Shown: positions 33,973-43,521, counted from the stretch's first letter. The stretch: DNA of 64,000 nucleotides from Bog-473 sp963783965 (GCA_963783965.1 CAWAPQ010000014.1:1-64000); one strand, 5' to 3'. Numbers and translations: made by a program. Notes: generated by a model not told the origin, from the sequence alone.

Positions 33973-34502
33973 TGCGATCTCCCCTGCTCGTTGCTCGACG
34001 CGACGAGGTAGCCCTCCTTGCGAAGAACCGCCTCGACGCCGCCGGCAATTACGATCTGCTGCAACACGTCCGGCACGGGATCGCCCCGCAGCGAAGTGCC
34101 TCTCGTCACATTCCGCACTGCACCGGTCTTCCAGTCGACTTCAGCCACGTCACCCTCCTCGAAGGCATCGAGGATCCCGCTGCACGGCAGGGACGGGAGC
34201 CCGACGTTTATGCAGTTCCGCAATCCCAGCCCGTTGAAGGACTCGGCCACGACGACGCTCACCCCAAGCCCGACGAACATGTCCCCGATCGGTCGGGCGG
34301 ACCCCACTCCGAAATTCCGTCCGGCGAGCAGCACATCTCCCGGCTGCACCTCGTCCTTCCATCCCGGGCGGTTGGCGGAGAAGACGTGCTCGAGTTGTTC
34401 GTCCTTGGTCATGAGGACGGCGAAGTTCGGGATGACGAGATCCGTGTTGATGTCGTCACCGAATTTCCAGACCTTGCCACTGAGCGTGTCGCCCATCGAC
34501 AT
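33969..34502 (-). CDS. LeuD-type small subunit of an aconitase-family hydro-lyase
   Basis: A 177-aa swivelling domain: GKVWKFGDDINTDLVIPNF at the start, DVLLAGRNFGVGSARP (the GSSRE/GSSR-type substrate loop, here GVGSARP) and AESFNGLGLRNCINVGLPSL. Together with the large subunit it would move a hydroxyl group through an unsaturated acid, as in isopropylmalate, homoaconitate or 2,3-dimethylmalate hydro-lyases. AAGGAG lies 6 nt before the ATG. The changed substrate loop means that a leucine-pathway role is unlikely. Confidence 0.85.
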   Translation of the reverse strand: MSMGDTLSGKVWKFGDDINTDLVIPNFAVLMTKDEQLEHVFSANRPGWKDEVQPGDVLLAGRNFGVGSARPIGDMFVGLGVSVVVAESFNGLGLRNCINVGLPSLPCSGILDAFEEGDVAEVDWKTGAVRNVTRGTSLRGDPVPDVLQQIVIAGGVEAVLRKEGYLVASSNEQGRSQ

Positions 34503-34544
34503 GAACTCCTTTCGCTACGGAGACCGGAGGACGCTGGACGGTCC

Positions 34545-35775
34545 TCAGAATTCCCTCGGATCGGTAATGACACCGGTGATTGCCGAGGCGGCCACAGTCG
34601 CCGGCGAGCCCATGAAGATCTGGGCGCTCGGACTCCCCATGCGTCCCTTGAAATTCCGTGTCGAGGCCGTGATGCACGTCTCGTCGTCTCCGAGGAGCCC
34701 CATGTGGCCGCCGAAGCAGGCGCCACACGTGGAGCTGGTCACCACCGCGCCCGCGTCCATCAGCGTCTCGACGTAGCCCAGCTTGATGGCTTCCTTCAAG
34801 ATCGCCTGGCTGCCCGGCGTGACGATGAACCGCGTCCCCGCTGCGACCTGCTTGCCCTTGACGATCTCGGCTGCCACGGCGAAGTCGCTCAATCTGCCGT
34901 TGGCGCACGAGCCGATGAACGCCTGGTCGACCTTCTGCCCGGCCACCTCCCGCGCCGGCTTCACGTTGTTGGCGACCTTGTTCGGCAGGACGACCTGCGG
35001 CTCGAGCGACGAGAGGTCGACCGTGATGACGTCGTCGTACTCGGCATCATCGTCGGGAAAGACCGGCTCGAAGGGCCACTTGGCCCGGCCTTCGAGATAC
35101 TGCTCGAGGACGTGGTCGTAAGGGAAGAGGGAGAATTCCGCCGAGAGCTCGGCCGAGATCGTCGCCATGGTGAGACGCCCGTCCATGTCGATCCCCGCCA
35201 ACCCGTCGCCGTGCCACTCGAGGTTGCGCCCGGCGAAGTCGCCGTACTCCCCAGGGATGTAATGGATGACGTCGCGCGCGTACACACGCTCGGGGAGTTC
35301 CCCTTCGATCATGACTTTGGTCGTCGGCCCGACCAGAAACCACGTTTGGCCCTTACAGACGATGTGCAGCATCTCCGAAGGCCCCATGCCCCGGGCGAGG
35401 CAATTCGAGCGCGCCCGACGAGCAGGTGTGCGAGTCGGGGTTGGCCAGGATGGTGCCCGGCAGGGCGATGCCCTCCTGCGCGACCAGAACGTGCGAGATG
35501 CCGTGCCGCCCCACAGGGAAGTAGTTCTTGACCCCGAACTTCTCGACGAACGCCCGCATGTCCTTGGCCATGTTGGCCGCCCGGACCGTGGGGGCGGGCA
35601 CCTGATGATCGAAGAGGAGGACCAGCTTGTCCGGGTCGGCGATCTTCACGATGTCGGACCGCATGGAGTCGAAGCTCACGATGATGTCGACGTCGACCAC
35701 GACCACGTCCCCCACTTTCACAACGTCGTGGTCCGAGTGGCGAGCGAGGATCTTCTCGACCGATGTCATACCCAT
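34545..35775 (-). pseudogene. LeuC-type large subunit of an aconitase-family hydro-lyase, one frameshift
   Basis: The first 130 residues (MGMTSVEKILARHS to PDSHTCSSGAL) and the remaining 280 (ARGMGPSEMLHIV to ITGVITDPREF) are in different frames, changing at about 35403-35412. Restored, the protein is about 410 aa with cluster cysteines in SHTCSSGA and SSTCGACFGG, a 4Fe-4S hydro-lyase of the LeuC/homoaconitase/DmdA type. GGAGGAG precedes the ATG at 35775. No slippery sequence or stem is evident at the break, so programmed frameshifting is not favoured. With LeuD-like and two PrpD-like proteins it forms a dehydration/rehydration module. Confidence 0.78.
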
Positions 35776-35796
35776 GATGTGCTCTCCTCCTTCGAT

Positions 35797-37182
35797 CTAC
35801 CGAGGACTGAACAGCGGCGCCAGCTCCGACACGTCGACGACCGCGGCCAGGTCACGGGCCCGAGCGTAGAGCTCCTCCCCCTGCGACGCACCCAGGACGC
35901 GACCGGCCATGTCCATGAACTTGGCCTTGAACTCATCTTCGGTCATGGGGTTGCCTGGGTTGCCCTTCGGATAGAGGACCTCGTCGGTGAACTCCCGGCC
36001 GTCCCGGAGGCGTACGGTGACCCGGCCGGGCATTGAGTTCTTCACCCGTTCGTAGAGCTCGGTGTCCTGGTGGACCTTCGTCCGTGGGATCATCGCCTGG
36101 ATCACCGGGTCGCTCACCGTCTCGTCCGTGAACTCGTCGACACCCACCTTGCCGTGCACGGCCGCCACCGACAGAGCAAACGGGAGGCTGGCCTGCGCGC
36201 TCACCACGGTGGCGACCCGCTGCTTGGCCAAGAAGGGCTCGACCTTCTGCCACCCGGCGTCGATCTCGTCGATGTCCTCGTGGTGGATCGCGTGCTCCCG
36301 CATGATCTTGAGCAGTGCCTCGACGGGTGCGTGCAGGGTCACATTCATCGGATAGCCCTTGACCCACCGATCGGTGATGACATAGGACGACCCGAGGTCG
36401 TCGAGGAGCGCGGCGATGTCGAGCCGACCGCCGGTGTACATGCTGGCGAACCCCTGGACGCCCTCCAGCCCGAGCTCGGTCGCCTTGAAGCCCGTTTCGG
36501 CCAGGAGCGCTGCGGTCACGCCGCGTTCGCTCGCCATGCCGCCGTTGAGTGAGCGCTGCCAGGCTCCCTCCTCGTGCCCTTGGAACGTGCCCCCGGTGAA
36601 TGCCGCGGCAAGGCCGAGTGCGTAGTTCGTATGGTGCGCGTCGAGGGCGAGCACGCGGGCGCCACCGGCGGCCGAGCCGAAGGTGCCGTAGAGGGCGGGG
36701 ACATAGAAACCGGAGCCGGCAGTGAGCGTGGCGCGCGTCACCCGCCACATGACCTCGTACCCGATGACGATGCCCAGGAGGAGGTCCTTCCCGGACTTGC
36801 GGCGTGACTCCGCCAGGGCGAGGGGTCCTGTGACCGCGAACGGGTAGGCGCGGCTCCCGGCGGCGAAGTCGGCGTATTCGAAGCCGAGCGCCATGGTCCC
36901 GTTGGCCAAGGCGGCACGCGACGACAGGGTCTTGGCGCCCGACGCGATGATGGTCGCCTCGGGCTGACCGCCCCCCTCACGCTGGCAGAACTCGGCGATG
37001 CTCCGCCCCCAGGGTTTGGTCCCCCCGACGAAGAGACACTCGCCGAGGAAATCAGTGAACGATCGGGCCGCCTCTTCGGTGACGGCACCGGGCAGCTCCT
37101 CGAAGCGCAGCCCGGCCACCCACTCGGCGAGCTCCCGCGTCACCATGCGCCCGTCGGTGAGGGTGTCCTCGTCGGTGTGCAT
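35797..37182 (-). CDS. MmgE/PrpD family protein, second paralogue
   Basis: A 461-aa protein: VTRELAEWVAGLRFEELPGA at the start, NGTMALGFEYADFAAGSRAY, GIVIGYEVMWRVTRATL, and the C-terminal segment KGNPGNPMTEDEFKAKFMDM. The fold is that of the other PrpD-like protein here, but the sequences differ strongly, including the aspartate/histidine region (EYADF instead of EFDDI). They probably have different jobs or form unlike subunits. The ATG at 37182 follows AGGGGGG; a GTG start at 37227 is possible. It ends 21 nt before the LeuC-type gene. Confidence 0.85.
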   Translation of the reverse strand: MHTDEDTLTDGRMVTRELAEWVAGLRFEELPGAVTEEAARSFTDFLGECLFVGGTKPWGRSIAEFCQREGGGQPEATIIASGAKTLSSRAALANGTMALGFEYADFAAGSRAYPFAVTGPLALAESRRKSGKDLLLGIVIGYEVMWRVTRATLTAGSGFYVPALYGTFGSAAGGARVLALDAHHTNYALGLAAAFTGGTFQGHEEGAWQRSLNGGMASERGVTAALLAETGFKATELGLEGVQGFASMYTGGRLDIAALLDDLGSSYVITDRWVKGYPMNVTLHAPVEALLKIMREHAIHHEDIDEIDAGWQKVEPFLAKQRVATVVSAQASLPFALSVAAVHGKVGVDEFTDETVSDPVIQAMIPRTKVHQDTELYERVKNSMPGRVTVRLRDGREFTDEVLYPKGNPGNPMTEDEFKAKFMDMAGRVLGASQGEELYARARDLAAVVDVSELAPLFSPR

Positions 37183-37229
37183 AGCCCCCCCTGGAACCAC
37201 GGGCTTCGATCCCTCCCTGACGCCCACGT

Positions 37230-38411
37230 CTAGAAGTGCACCAGCTGCTCGAACCTCTCGACTTCGGTGTCGGCGAAGCCCTTCTCGTGACCACTGAGGC
37301 GGTAGAGACGTGCCACGTTGTCTGCCAGCAAAGCCTGTCTGTCGTCGGCGGGCACCTCATCGGTCACCCGCATTGCCTGCTCCCGGTCGTCGGGCCAGTT
37401 GGCGTCCTCGTAAGGAAAATGACTGCCCCACATGAGGTGCGCGGCGCCCAGCTTGCTCCGGTTCTTCACCGAGGAGCGGTCCTGGTGGAACACGAACCAG
37501 GAGAACTTGCGAATGTACTCACTCGGTATGGCATCGGGATCGGGAAGGGCGTATTCGTCGAGGTGCCGGTGGCGGACGTAGTTGATGTCCATGAATTCGA
37601 GCCAGTGGAAAGCCCAACCGGCGTTGCCGTGGGTGAACACCATCTTCACGTTCGGGAACCGGTCAAAGACCCCGGCCGCGACGAGGGGCAGCGCGGCGTC
37701 GGCCATGGGCGGCTTCAGGCCGGGTGCGATGCCGCTCGGGGGGAGGGTCGCCCTGGCCCCACCGACCGCGTAGTGGAGGCTCACGGGCACCCGAGACTCG
37801 TTCACCGCATCCCAGAACGGATCGTCGTCGGCGTTCCCGGCGACCGCCTTGCCACTCGGCCAGGCGTCGAGAATCGCCCCGCGCAGATGCAACTCCTTCA
37901 CACACCGGAGAAGCTCTTCCCGGGCGTCCTCGCACGTCGTCGAGGGGATCTTCGCCAACCCGACGAGTCGATCCGGGCTGTGAGCGCAGAACTCGGAGAT
38001 CCAGTCGTTGTAGGCCCGTGCGCAAGCCAGTTTGAGGTCCCGGTCCTCCAGGAGTGTGATGGCCTCCCACAGTGCCGCCGATGGGTAGAGGACCTCGGCC
38101 TGCACGCTGTCCGCATCTTGCGTCCGGAGCCGCGCCGCCGGGTCGTAGAGGCCCGGCAGCACGTCGGCGAATCCGAGCGGCTTCCCATTGGGGTGGTTGA
38201 GGTTGAAGCGCGAGTAGCCCGAGCCCGTAGCCGCAGTGATGGGCAGGGGGACAGGGTCGCTCCCGTCGATCATCCAGGCGTCGCCGCCGTCCAGCTGCAC
38301 GAGCTTGGGAGCACGGTTCCGCAGCGGGACGGGAAGACGCTCGAACAGGTCGGGCGGTTCCAACACGTGTGCATCGGCGGAGATCAGTCTGTAGTCGTTG
38401 CTGTCCGTCAT
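37230..38411 (-). CDS. Amidohydrolase-2 family (PF04909) protein
   Basis: A 393-aa TIM-barrel protein: LISADAHVLEPPDLFERLP at the N-terminus (strand-1 site DAHVLE), VSLHYAVGG, MVFTHGNAGWAFHWLEF and the end motif HLMWGSHFPYEDANWPDD. Here the usual GSDxPH aspartate is replaced by histidine, which could change metal binding. A PF04909 decarboxylase or hydrolase role is likely, on an unsaturated or aromatic acid. It follows the frameshifted PF04909 gene by 28 nt and precedes the second PrpD-like gene by 47 nt; one operon. Confidence 0.84.
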   Translation of the reverse strand: MTDSNDYRLISADAHVLEPPDLFERLPVPLRNRAPKLVQLDGGDAWMIDGSDPVPLPITAATGSGYSRFNLNHPNGKPLGFADVLPGLYDPAARLRTQDADSVQAEVLYPSAALWEAITLLEDRDLKLACARAYNDWISEFCAHSPDRLVGLAKIPSTTCEDAREELLRCVKELHLRGAILDAWPSGKAVAGNADDDPFWDAVNESRVPVSLHYAVGGARATLPPSGIAPGLKPPMADAALPLVAAGVFDRFPNVKMVFTHGNAGWAFHWLEFMDINYVRHRHLDEYALPDPDAIPSEYIRKFSWFVFHQDRSSVKNRSKLGAAHLMWGSHFPYEDANWPDDREQAMRVTDEVPADDRQALLADNVARLYRLSGHEKGFADTEVERFEQLVHF

Positions 38412-38439
38412 CGGTCTCCCGTGTCTCGCGTCTCGCTGC

Positions 38440-39652
38440 CTACGCCGCTTCTCCGACGGTGGCGGGCTCGTCGTACGGCATCTTGTAGGTGTCCGCCGCG
38501 TTGCGCCACATGATCCGCTCGATCTCGCTCGGGGTGGCGCCGGCGCGCTCGAGGATCTCGCGGCCGAGCTGGTAGTCCACGGGCCAGCTGCTCGAGGAGT
38601 GCGGGAAGTCCGGACCCCACATGATGTTGCCCACCCCTATGTCGTAGCGGTTGGCCGCTCCCATTTCGTCAACGATGTAGACGACGCTGACGTTGCGCCG
38701 GAAGTACTCGCTCGGCAACAGTGGCAGCTTCCAGTCGGCCCGGTTGCGTAGGACCGACTCGTCGAAGCGCTCGAGGTAGTAGGGCACCCAGCCGGTGTGG
38801 ACCTCTGACCCCACGAACTTGAGGTCGGGGAAGCGCTCGAACACCCCCGAGGTGATCATTTTGGCCAAGATGACCGGGAAGCTGCCCGCCTCCACATCGA
38901 GTCCGAGGTTCTTGGCCCGCTCGCGCTGTTGGGCCACACCTTCGGCCGAGATCTTCGAGCCGAGATCACCCGCCGGGAAGAAGAACTGGGTGTGGACGTT
39001 GATGGGCATGTCCATCTCAACCGCGGCGGCCCAGAAGCGGTCGTCCTCGGGCGTCGGCTCGAAGAAGGACCCGCTCGGGTAGGACTCGAGCTGAGCGGTG
39101 CGCAGGCCGAGGCCATCAATTCGTTCGAGCTCGCCCAGGCAGTCGCCGAGGCCCGTGGTGGGCAGAGTCGCGTTGCAGATGAAACGCTCGGGGGCGTAGG
39201 CCTGGAACTCGGCGATCCAGTCGTTGTAGACCTTGAAGCAGGCCAGGCTGAGCTCCTTGTCCGGGCACAGCTTGATCCCGTTCCACACCGTCCCCACACC
39301 GTTGAAGATGACCTCGGCGTCTGTCTCGTCCTCGATGATTTCGTTCACTCTGGCCGCCGGGTCGTAGGAGCCCGGGAACACGTCCTCGTACCGGACACCA
39401 CGATCCTTGATCTGCTTGAAGCTGTCGATCAGTGATGCCGCGGTCGAAGCGCTTACCCGACCGGAAGTACATGGAGCTGAAGCCCATCGGAGACGGTCGC
39501 TTCTGCCCCTCCATGATCCAGGCGTGTCCCTTGGTCTTGCGTGTCTCTATGACGTGAGGACCCCGCTCTTTGAACTTGTCGGGGAGCCGCTCGGTCCAGA
39601 GGGTCGGCGGCTCGTTCACGTGCCCATCGGCCGAGATCGCCCGATACTGCAT
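38440..39652 (-). pseudogene. Amidohydrolase-2 family (PF04909) protein, one frameshift
   Basis: The start (MQYRAISADGHVNEPPTLW to MYFRSGKRFDR) and the remainder (IDSFKQIKDRGVRYEDVFPG to VGEAA at 38440) lie in different frames, changing at about 39440-39450. Joined, the protein is about 403 aa with the site motifs SADGHVNEP, NVHTQFF, GSEVHTGWVPYYLERFDE and MWGPDFPHSSSSWP. It is first gene of the leftward operon behind the TGTCAG palindrome at 39785. Everything outside the single break looks intact, so an assembly error or a fresh mutation is likely. Confidence 0.78.
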
Positions 39653-39784
39653 ATCTCACCTCGTCTTTCTTGCGACGATTGTGCGGCCATTTGCGACAGA
39701 TCCGGTCTCCGGCGCAGATGGACCGTCCCTCACGACCGCCGAGCCTCAGGAGATCTGAACCCGCCCGCACTCGTGATCAAAATC

Positions 39785-39800
39785 TGTCAGTCATCTGACA
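39785..39800. promoter_or_regulatory. TGTCAG-N4-CTGACA palindrome (site A)
   Basis: An exact 6-bp-arm inverted repeat with the spacer TCAT, 133 bp upstream of the PF04909 operon start at 39652. It is identical in arms, and in the first two spacer bases, to site D at 48398. The length and symmetry fit a TetR-type operator. Confidence 0.65.
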
Positions 39801-39844
39801 CATTAGCGCGTCGACACTGGCGCCCGCCTACCGGCGACCGGACT

Positions 39845-40558
39845 TCACTCCCCTGCCAGGTGCGCATCGAGCCATTCCAGAGTCCGCCGCCACCCGTCCT
39901 TCGCCGAGGCTTCGTGGTAGGAGCTCCGCGCGTCGCAGTGGAAACCATGGTCGGCATCCGGGTAGCGAACGATCTCCGCAGCGACTGGCGCCGCCGCCAC
40001 TGCGGCGCGCAACGCCTCGACATCGTCGACCGGAATCGACTGGTCACTGTCTCCGAACAGACCGAGCCATGGCGTTCTGAGCTCTGCCGCCAGCTCGAGC
40101 AGGGGTGGCATCCCGAAACGACCTTGGGAGACTCCCCCGCCGTAGAAGGTGACGCCGGCGCCGAGCACCCGGCGAGCCGAGGCGAGGAAGACGACGCTCC
40201 CACCCATACAGAAGCCGACGATGCCGATCCGGGCAGGCTCGAACCCGGCCTTCCCGAGGTGCGCGATGGTCGCGTCGAGGTCCGCGAGGAGATCGTCGGC
40301 CTTGAGCTCCATGATGTGGGGGATCACCTTGTCCATCTCGTCGTAGCCGAGCACCGGATCCCCGCTGCGGTGGAAGACGTGCGGTGCCACGGCGCGGTAG
40401 CCCGCGCCGGCGAAGCGCTGGCAGACATCCTTGATGTGATCCGTGATGCCGAAAGCTTCTTGGACCACAATGACCGCTCCCCGGGAGGTTCTCTCCGGCT
40501 CCACCTCGTAGAGATCCATCGGGGTCCCGGTCACGTCGACGCTGACAGTCCGTTCCAT
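39845..40558 (-). CDS. Dienelactone hydrolase family protein
   Basis: A 237-aa alpha/beta hydrolase. The nucleophile is a cysteine in GIVGFCMGGSVVF, as in true dienelactone hydrolases. The acid is in LGLFGDSDQSIP and the histidine in ADHGFHCDARSSY. An N-terminal EAFGITDHIKDVCQRFAGAG segment is also typical. It hydrolyses a dienelactone or similar strained ester, joining ring-cleavage to central metabolism. It starts with ATG at 40558 and lies between the dehydrogenase operon (to the right) and site A (to the left). Confidence 0.85.
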   Translation of the reverse strand: MERTVSVDVTGTPMDLYEVEPERTSRGAVIVVQEAFGITDHIKDVCQRFAGAGYRAVAPHVFHRSGDPVLGYDEMDKVIPHIMELKADDLLADLDATIAHLGKAGFEPARIGIVGFCMGGSVVFLASARRVLGAGVTFYGGGVSQGRFGMPPLLELAAELRTPWLGLFGDSDQSIPVDDVEALRAAVAAAPVAAEIVRYPDADHGFHCDARSSYHEASAKDGWRRTLEWLDAHLAGE

Positions 40559-40662
40559 GCATCTTCCCTTCTGACGCCGCTCTTCGCGACATAGTTAGTT
40601 TGTCCGATTCTTCGTCGTCGTGGTGGCGATGCCCACGAGCGACTCGATCGCTCCATGCGACC

Positions 40663-41581
40663 TCAGTACCGTCCGACCGGTTCCGGGAGAGCCGCACCGA
40701 GGCGGACATCCTGCTCCATGGCACCCCCCAGCAGCGCGTCCAGCGAGAATCCTCGCCGGACGAGTCCCGGGAGTGGGTGATCGTCGGAAAGCCCGATGGC
40801 GCCGCACACCTGTAGTGCATGCTTGGCCACCGCGTCGTGTGTCGAGCCGGCGACGGATTTGGCCCACACGGATGCGTCGCATGAGCCGTCCTCCCAAGCG
40901 GCGGCAATGAGTGCCCGCGCCCCGACCAACTCGGCAAAGCTCTCGGCCAGCCGGAACCGCACCGACTGGTTGGTGCCGATAGGACGTCCGAACTGGCGGC
41001 GCGTGCTCACCTGGTCGGCGGCGACATCCAGGATGCGTTGCGCCACCGCCACCAGCTCGCTGGCCACCGCAAGGCGAGCTCGGCGCGAAACCTCCGACCA
41101 GGAACCCACGTCGGCGCCACGAACGCCGTGAACCCGGACCCTCCACCACCGAGTATCTCCGGCCATGCCCCCGAGCCGCTCCTCCTCAATGTCGTGCACA
41201 TCGAGGACGTGGAGATGATCCTCCAACGGGGCCAGGATGGTTCGCCCCGGGTCTCGCAGGCTCCGCAGGGCGACTCCATCGGTCACCGGAACGGCCGACG
41301 CCGCCGCGCCTTGATTGCTCAGACCGACTGGCCAGATGACGGAGGCCGGAACGGGCACGGGAAGGAATGCGACGCTGACGACGTCGAGTGCGTCGCAGCG
41401 CAGACGGCAGAGACCCGAGCTCCTCGAAGAGCGCAGTGAAGGCGAACGCTTCGTCCGCCGCGGCGAGGGATCGCCACCCGAAGGCCTCGAGTGCCGCCTC
41501 GAGGTCGTCCTCCGACTGCAACGCCTGCCGCAAGGACTGACGCGTCAGGTCGGACAGATCGTCGGGCATCCCCACGGGCAT
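40663..41581 (-). pseudogene. Short acyl-CoA dehydrogenase subunit, one frameshift
   Basis: The first 55 residues or so (MPDDLSDLTRQSLRQAL to FTALFEELG) and the rest (DALDVVSVAF onwards to EPVGRY) are in different frames, changing near 41395-41410. Joined, it is about 305 aa, short for this family. Retained are RRARLAVASELVAVAQRIL, then QFGRPIGTNQSVRFRLAE and HDAVAKHALQVCGAIG. No flavin signature of the WCQxFSEP type is seen. Its start follows the stop of the full-length dehydrogenase directly (TAG-ATG), so the two should form a heteromeric enzyme, like the pair at 23.5-25.6 kb. Confidence 0.75.
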
Positions 41582-42736
41582 CTACTCCGAGGGGAGCCGC
41601 AGGACCCGGTCCGCGACAATCGAGCGCTGGATCTCGCCGGCACCTCCGAAGATGCTGGTCGCCCGGCTGTACCACCAGCCGTTTCGCCAGGGCTGACCCG
41701 CCTCGTCCCACACGAAGTGCCCGCGCCCCGCCAGCCGAGCGAGCTCGAAGACCGCCTGCTCCGCCCGCGCCAAGAGAATCTTGTCCGCCGATGCCTCCGG
41801 GCCCACGTTCTCCCCGGCGTCAAGCCGGCGCACGCTCTGAATGGTTCGGGCGCGGACCGTCTGCACCAGCAACCACGCTGCCTGCAGCGCCGCCGTTGCG
41901 GACTCGCCCGCGCCGTGCTCCTCGAGGAATTGGCGGATCTGCTGAAGGCGGAGCCCGAGAAATGCCTGGCGCTGCGCGGCATACATGCTTCGTTCGTACT
42001 GCAGCATGTGCATGGCGACGCTCCACCCCTCAGTCGCGCTCCCGATCATTCGATGGAGCGGGACGCGTACCTCCTGGAAGAAGGTCTCGCACATCTCCTG
42101 CAGGCCGCTGGCGAACGTCAGGGGACGGCGGATCAGTCCCGGCGCGTCGGCATCGACCAGCAAGGCAGCCAGCCCACGATGCCGGCTCTCGGTTGTGCCC
42201 GTGCGCACCAGCACGACAAGTCGTGTCGCACGATGCCCGTGGCTCGTCCATACCTTCTGGCCGTCGAGGACGATTCCGTCATTGTCGAGGACACCACGGG
42301 TCCGCAGGGCAGCGAGGTCGCTCCCTGCGTCGGGCTCGGAGAACGCCTGCGCCCACGCCTCCTCGCCGGCCAGGAACCGAGGGAGGTAGGCCTGGGCCAG
42401 CGCGGGCGAGTACCAGAGCAGGGCGGGAGCGATCACCTCAATCGACAGGTCGGTGTCGGGAATGTCGAGACCGGCGCGGCTCACTTCGTCGTAGTACGTG
42501 GCCCGGAACCTCGGGCCTCCACCGAGGCCGCCCAGTGACTCCGGCCATCCGAACCGCTTCCACCCCGCCTCCCACAGGCTGCGTGACAGGGCGAGGCCCG
42601 CAGCAATGTGGTCTTCGTGCGACGCCGACATGTCGGCGAGCTGAGGCCGGTGTGCGTCGAGCCAGCAGCGGAAACTCGTACGGTAGCTATCGACGTCGGC
42701 GGCGGGCAGATCCGCCGACAGTGTCACCGACGCCAC
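41582..42736 (-). CDS. Acyl-CoA dehydrogenase, large partner subunit
   Basis: A 384-aa flavoprotein: WAQAFSEPDAGSDLAALRT, GQKVWTSHGHRATRLVVLV, and the C-terminal FGGAGEIQRSIVADRVLRLP. It starts inside the end of the enoyl-CoA hydratase gene (13-nt overlap) and is followed without a gap by the short subunit gene, so translation of the three is linked. It oxidises an acyl-CoA to the enoyl-CoA with FAD; ETF is the usual acceptor. Specificity unknown. Confidence 0.88.
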   Translation of the reverse strand: MASVTLSADLPAADVDSYRTSFRCWLDAHRPQLADMSASHEDHIAAGLALSRSLWEAGWKRFGWPESLGGLGGGPRFRATYYDEVSRAGLDIPDTDLSIEVIAPALLWYSPALAQAYLPRFLAGEEAWAQAFSEPDAGSDLAALRTRGVLDNDGIVLDGQKVWTSHGHRATRLVVLVRTGTTESRHRGLAALLVDADAPGLIRRPLTFASGLQEMCETFFQEVRVPLHRMIGSATEGWSVAMHMLQYERSMYAAQRQAFLGLRLQQIRQFLEEHGAGESATAALQAAWLLVQTVRARTIQSVRRLDAGENVGPEASADKILLARAEQAVFELARLAGRGHFVWDEAGQPWRNGWWYSRATSIFGGAGEIQRSIVADRVLRLPSE

Positions 42737-43521
42737 GGCTTTGTCGGCTTGACCGCATTACGGTCGACCTGCTCGGTCCCGATCGGGTTGCCTACCTGGG
42801 TGTACATGAGCGCTGTCGCCAGGGCCTGGCCCCGAGCGACATCGAGTGACTGCCACAGGGCTTTCACGGTGCCCTGCACCGCGGCTGCCGGTTGTCCGGC
42901 GATGACCTCGGCCAACTCCTGGGCACGCCCGAGCAGGGCGTCGCGCTGGACGATCTCAGTCACGAGTCCGGCGGCCAACGCCCGTTCGGCGGTCATGCGC
43001 TCGTGCAGACCGAGCAGGGCCATTCGCATCACGTCAGAGAACGTCATGCGATAGCGCAACGCAATCGGCTCCAGCGCAGCGACGAAGCCGTACGTCACGT
43101 GGGGATCGAAGAATGTGGCGTCCTCGGAGCACACGACGATGTCGCAGTCAGCGACCCAATAGAACGCGCCTCCGGCGCACATCCCGTGCACGGCGGCGAT
43201 CACCGGCTTCCACACATCGTTCCGACGTGGGCTCAGCTCTCGACCCGGATCCTCATGCTCCGCCCACGGCTGGGCCCGGTCAAGGAACGGGCTGTCGGAA
43301 TCGAGGCGCTCGGTGACGTCAACGCCGGTGGAGAAGGCGCGGTCGCCGGCGGCCGCCAGGACCACGGCGCGAATGTCGTCGTCGGCCCGGATCTGCGCCC
43401 ACAGTTGTGCGAACTCGGCGCACATGGCGTTGTTGAAGGCGTTCAGCACCTCTGGGCGGTTGAGGGTCACGGTCGCAACACCGCCCGGCGAGACGTCCAC
43501 GATGATGGTCTGAAAGGTCAT
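42724..43521 (-). CDS. Enoyl-CoA hydratase/isomerase family protein
   Basis: A 265-aa crotonase: VTLNRPEVLNAFNNAMCAEF, the first oxyanion segment AAGDRAFSTGVDVTERL, and the second AVHGMCAGGAFYWVADCDIV. At the usual catalytic positions it has D/H-type residues (ATFFDPHVTYG) instead of the two glutamates of mitochondrial hydratase, so it may be an isomerase, hydrolase or C-C lyase. The ATG at 43521 has AAGG upstream; an ATG at 43542 is in frame. It is the first gene of the unit with two dehydrogenase genes and lies just behind palindrome site B. Confidence 0.85.
   Translation of the reverse strand: MTFQTIIVDVSPGGVATVTLNRPEVLNAFNNAMCAEFAQLWAQIRADDDIRAVVLAAAGDRAFSTGVDVTERLDSDSPFLDRAQPWAEHEDPGRELSPRRNDVWKPVIAAVHGMCAGGAFYWVADCDIVVCSEDATFFDPHVTYGFVAALEPIALRYRMTFSDVMRMALLGLHERMTAERALAAGLVTEIVQRDALLGRAQELAEVIAGQPAAAVQGTVKALWQSLDVARGQALATALMYTQVGNPIGTEQVDRNAVKPTKPWRR

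Noticed and set aside
35395..35415. Programmed frameshift in the LeuC-type gene
   Set aside because: No slippery heptamer, internal Shine-Dalgarno or stem-loop is evident, and four other genes show the same kind of break.
33963..35531. Open frame of 522 codons on the plus strand over the LeuD/LeuC genes
   Set aside because: Antisense shadow; residue composition is biased and no domain is seen.
41315..42849. Two long plus-strand open frames over the dehydrogenase pair
   Set aside because: They overlap each other and are antisense to an intact acyl-CoA dehydrogenase.
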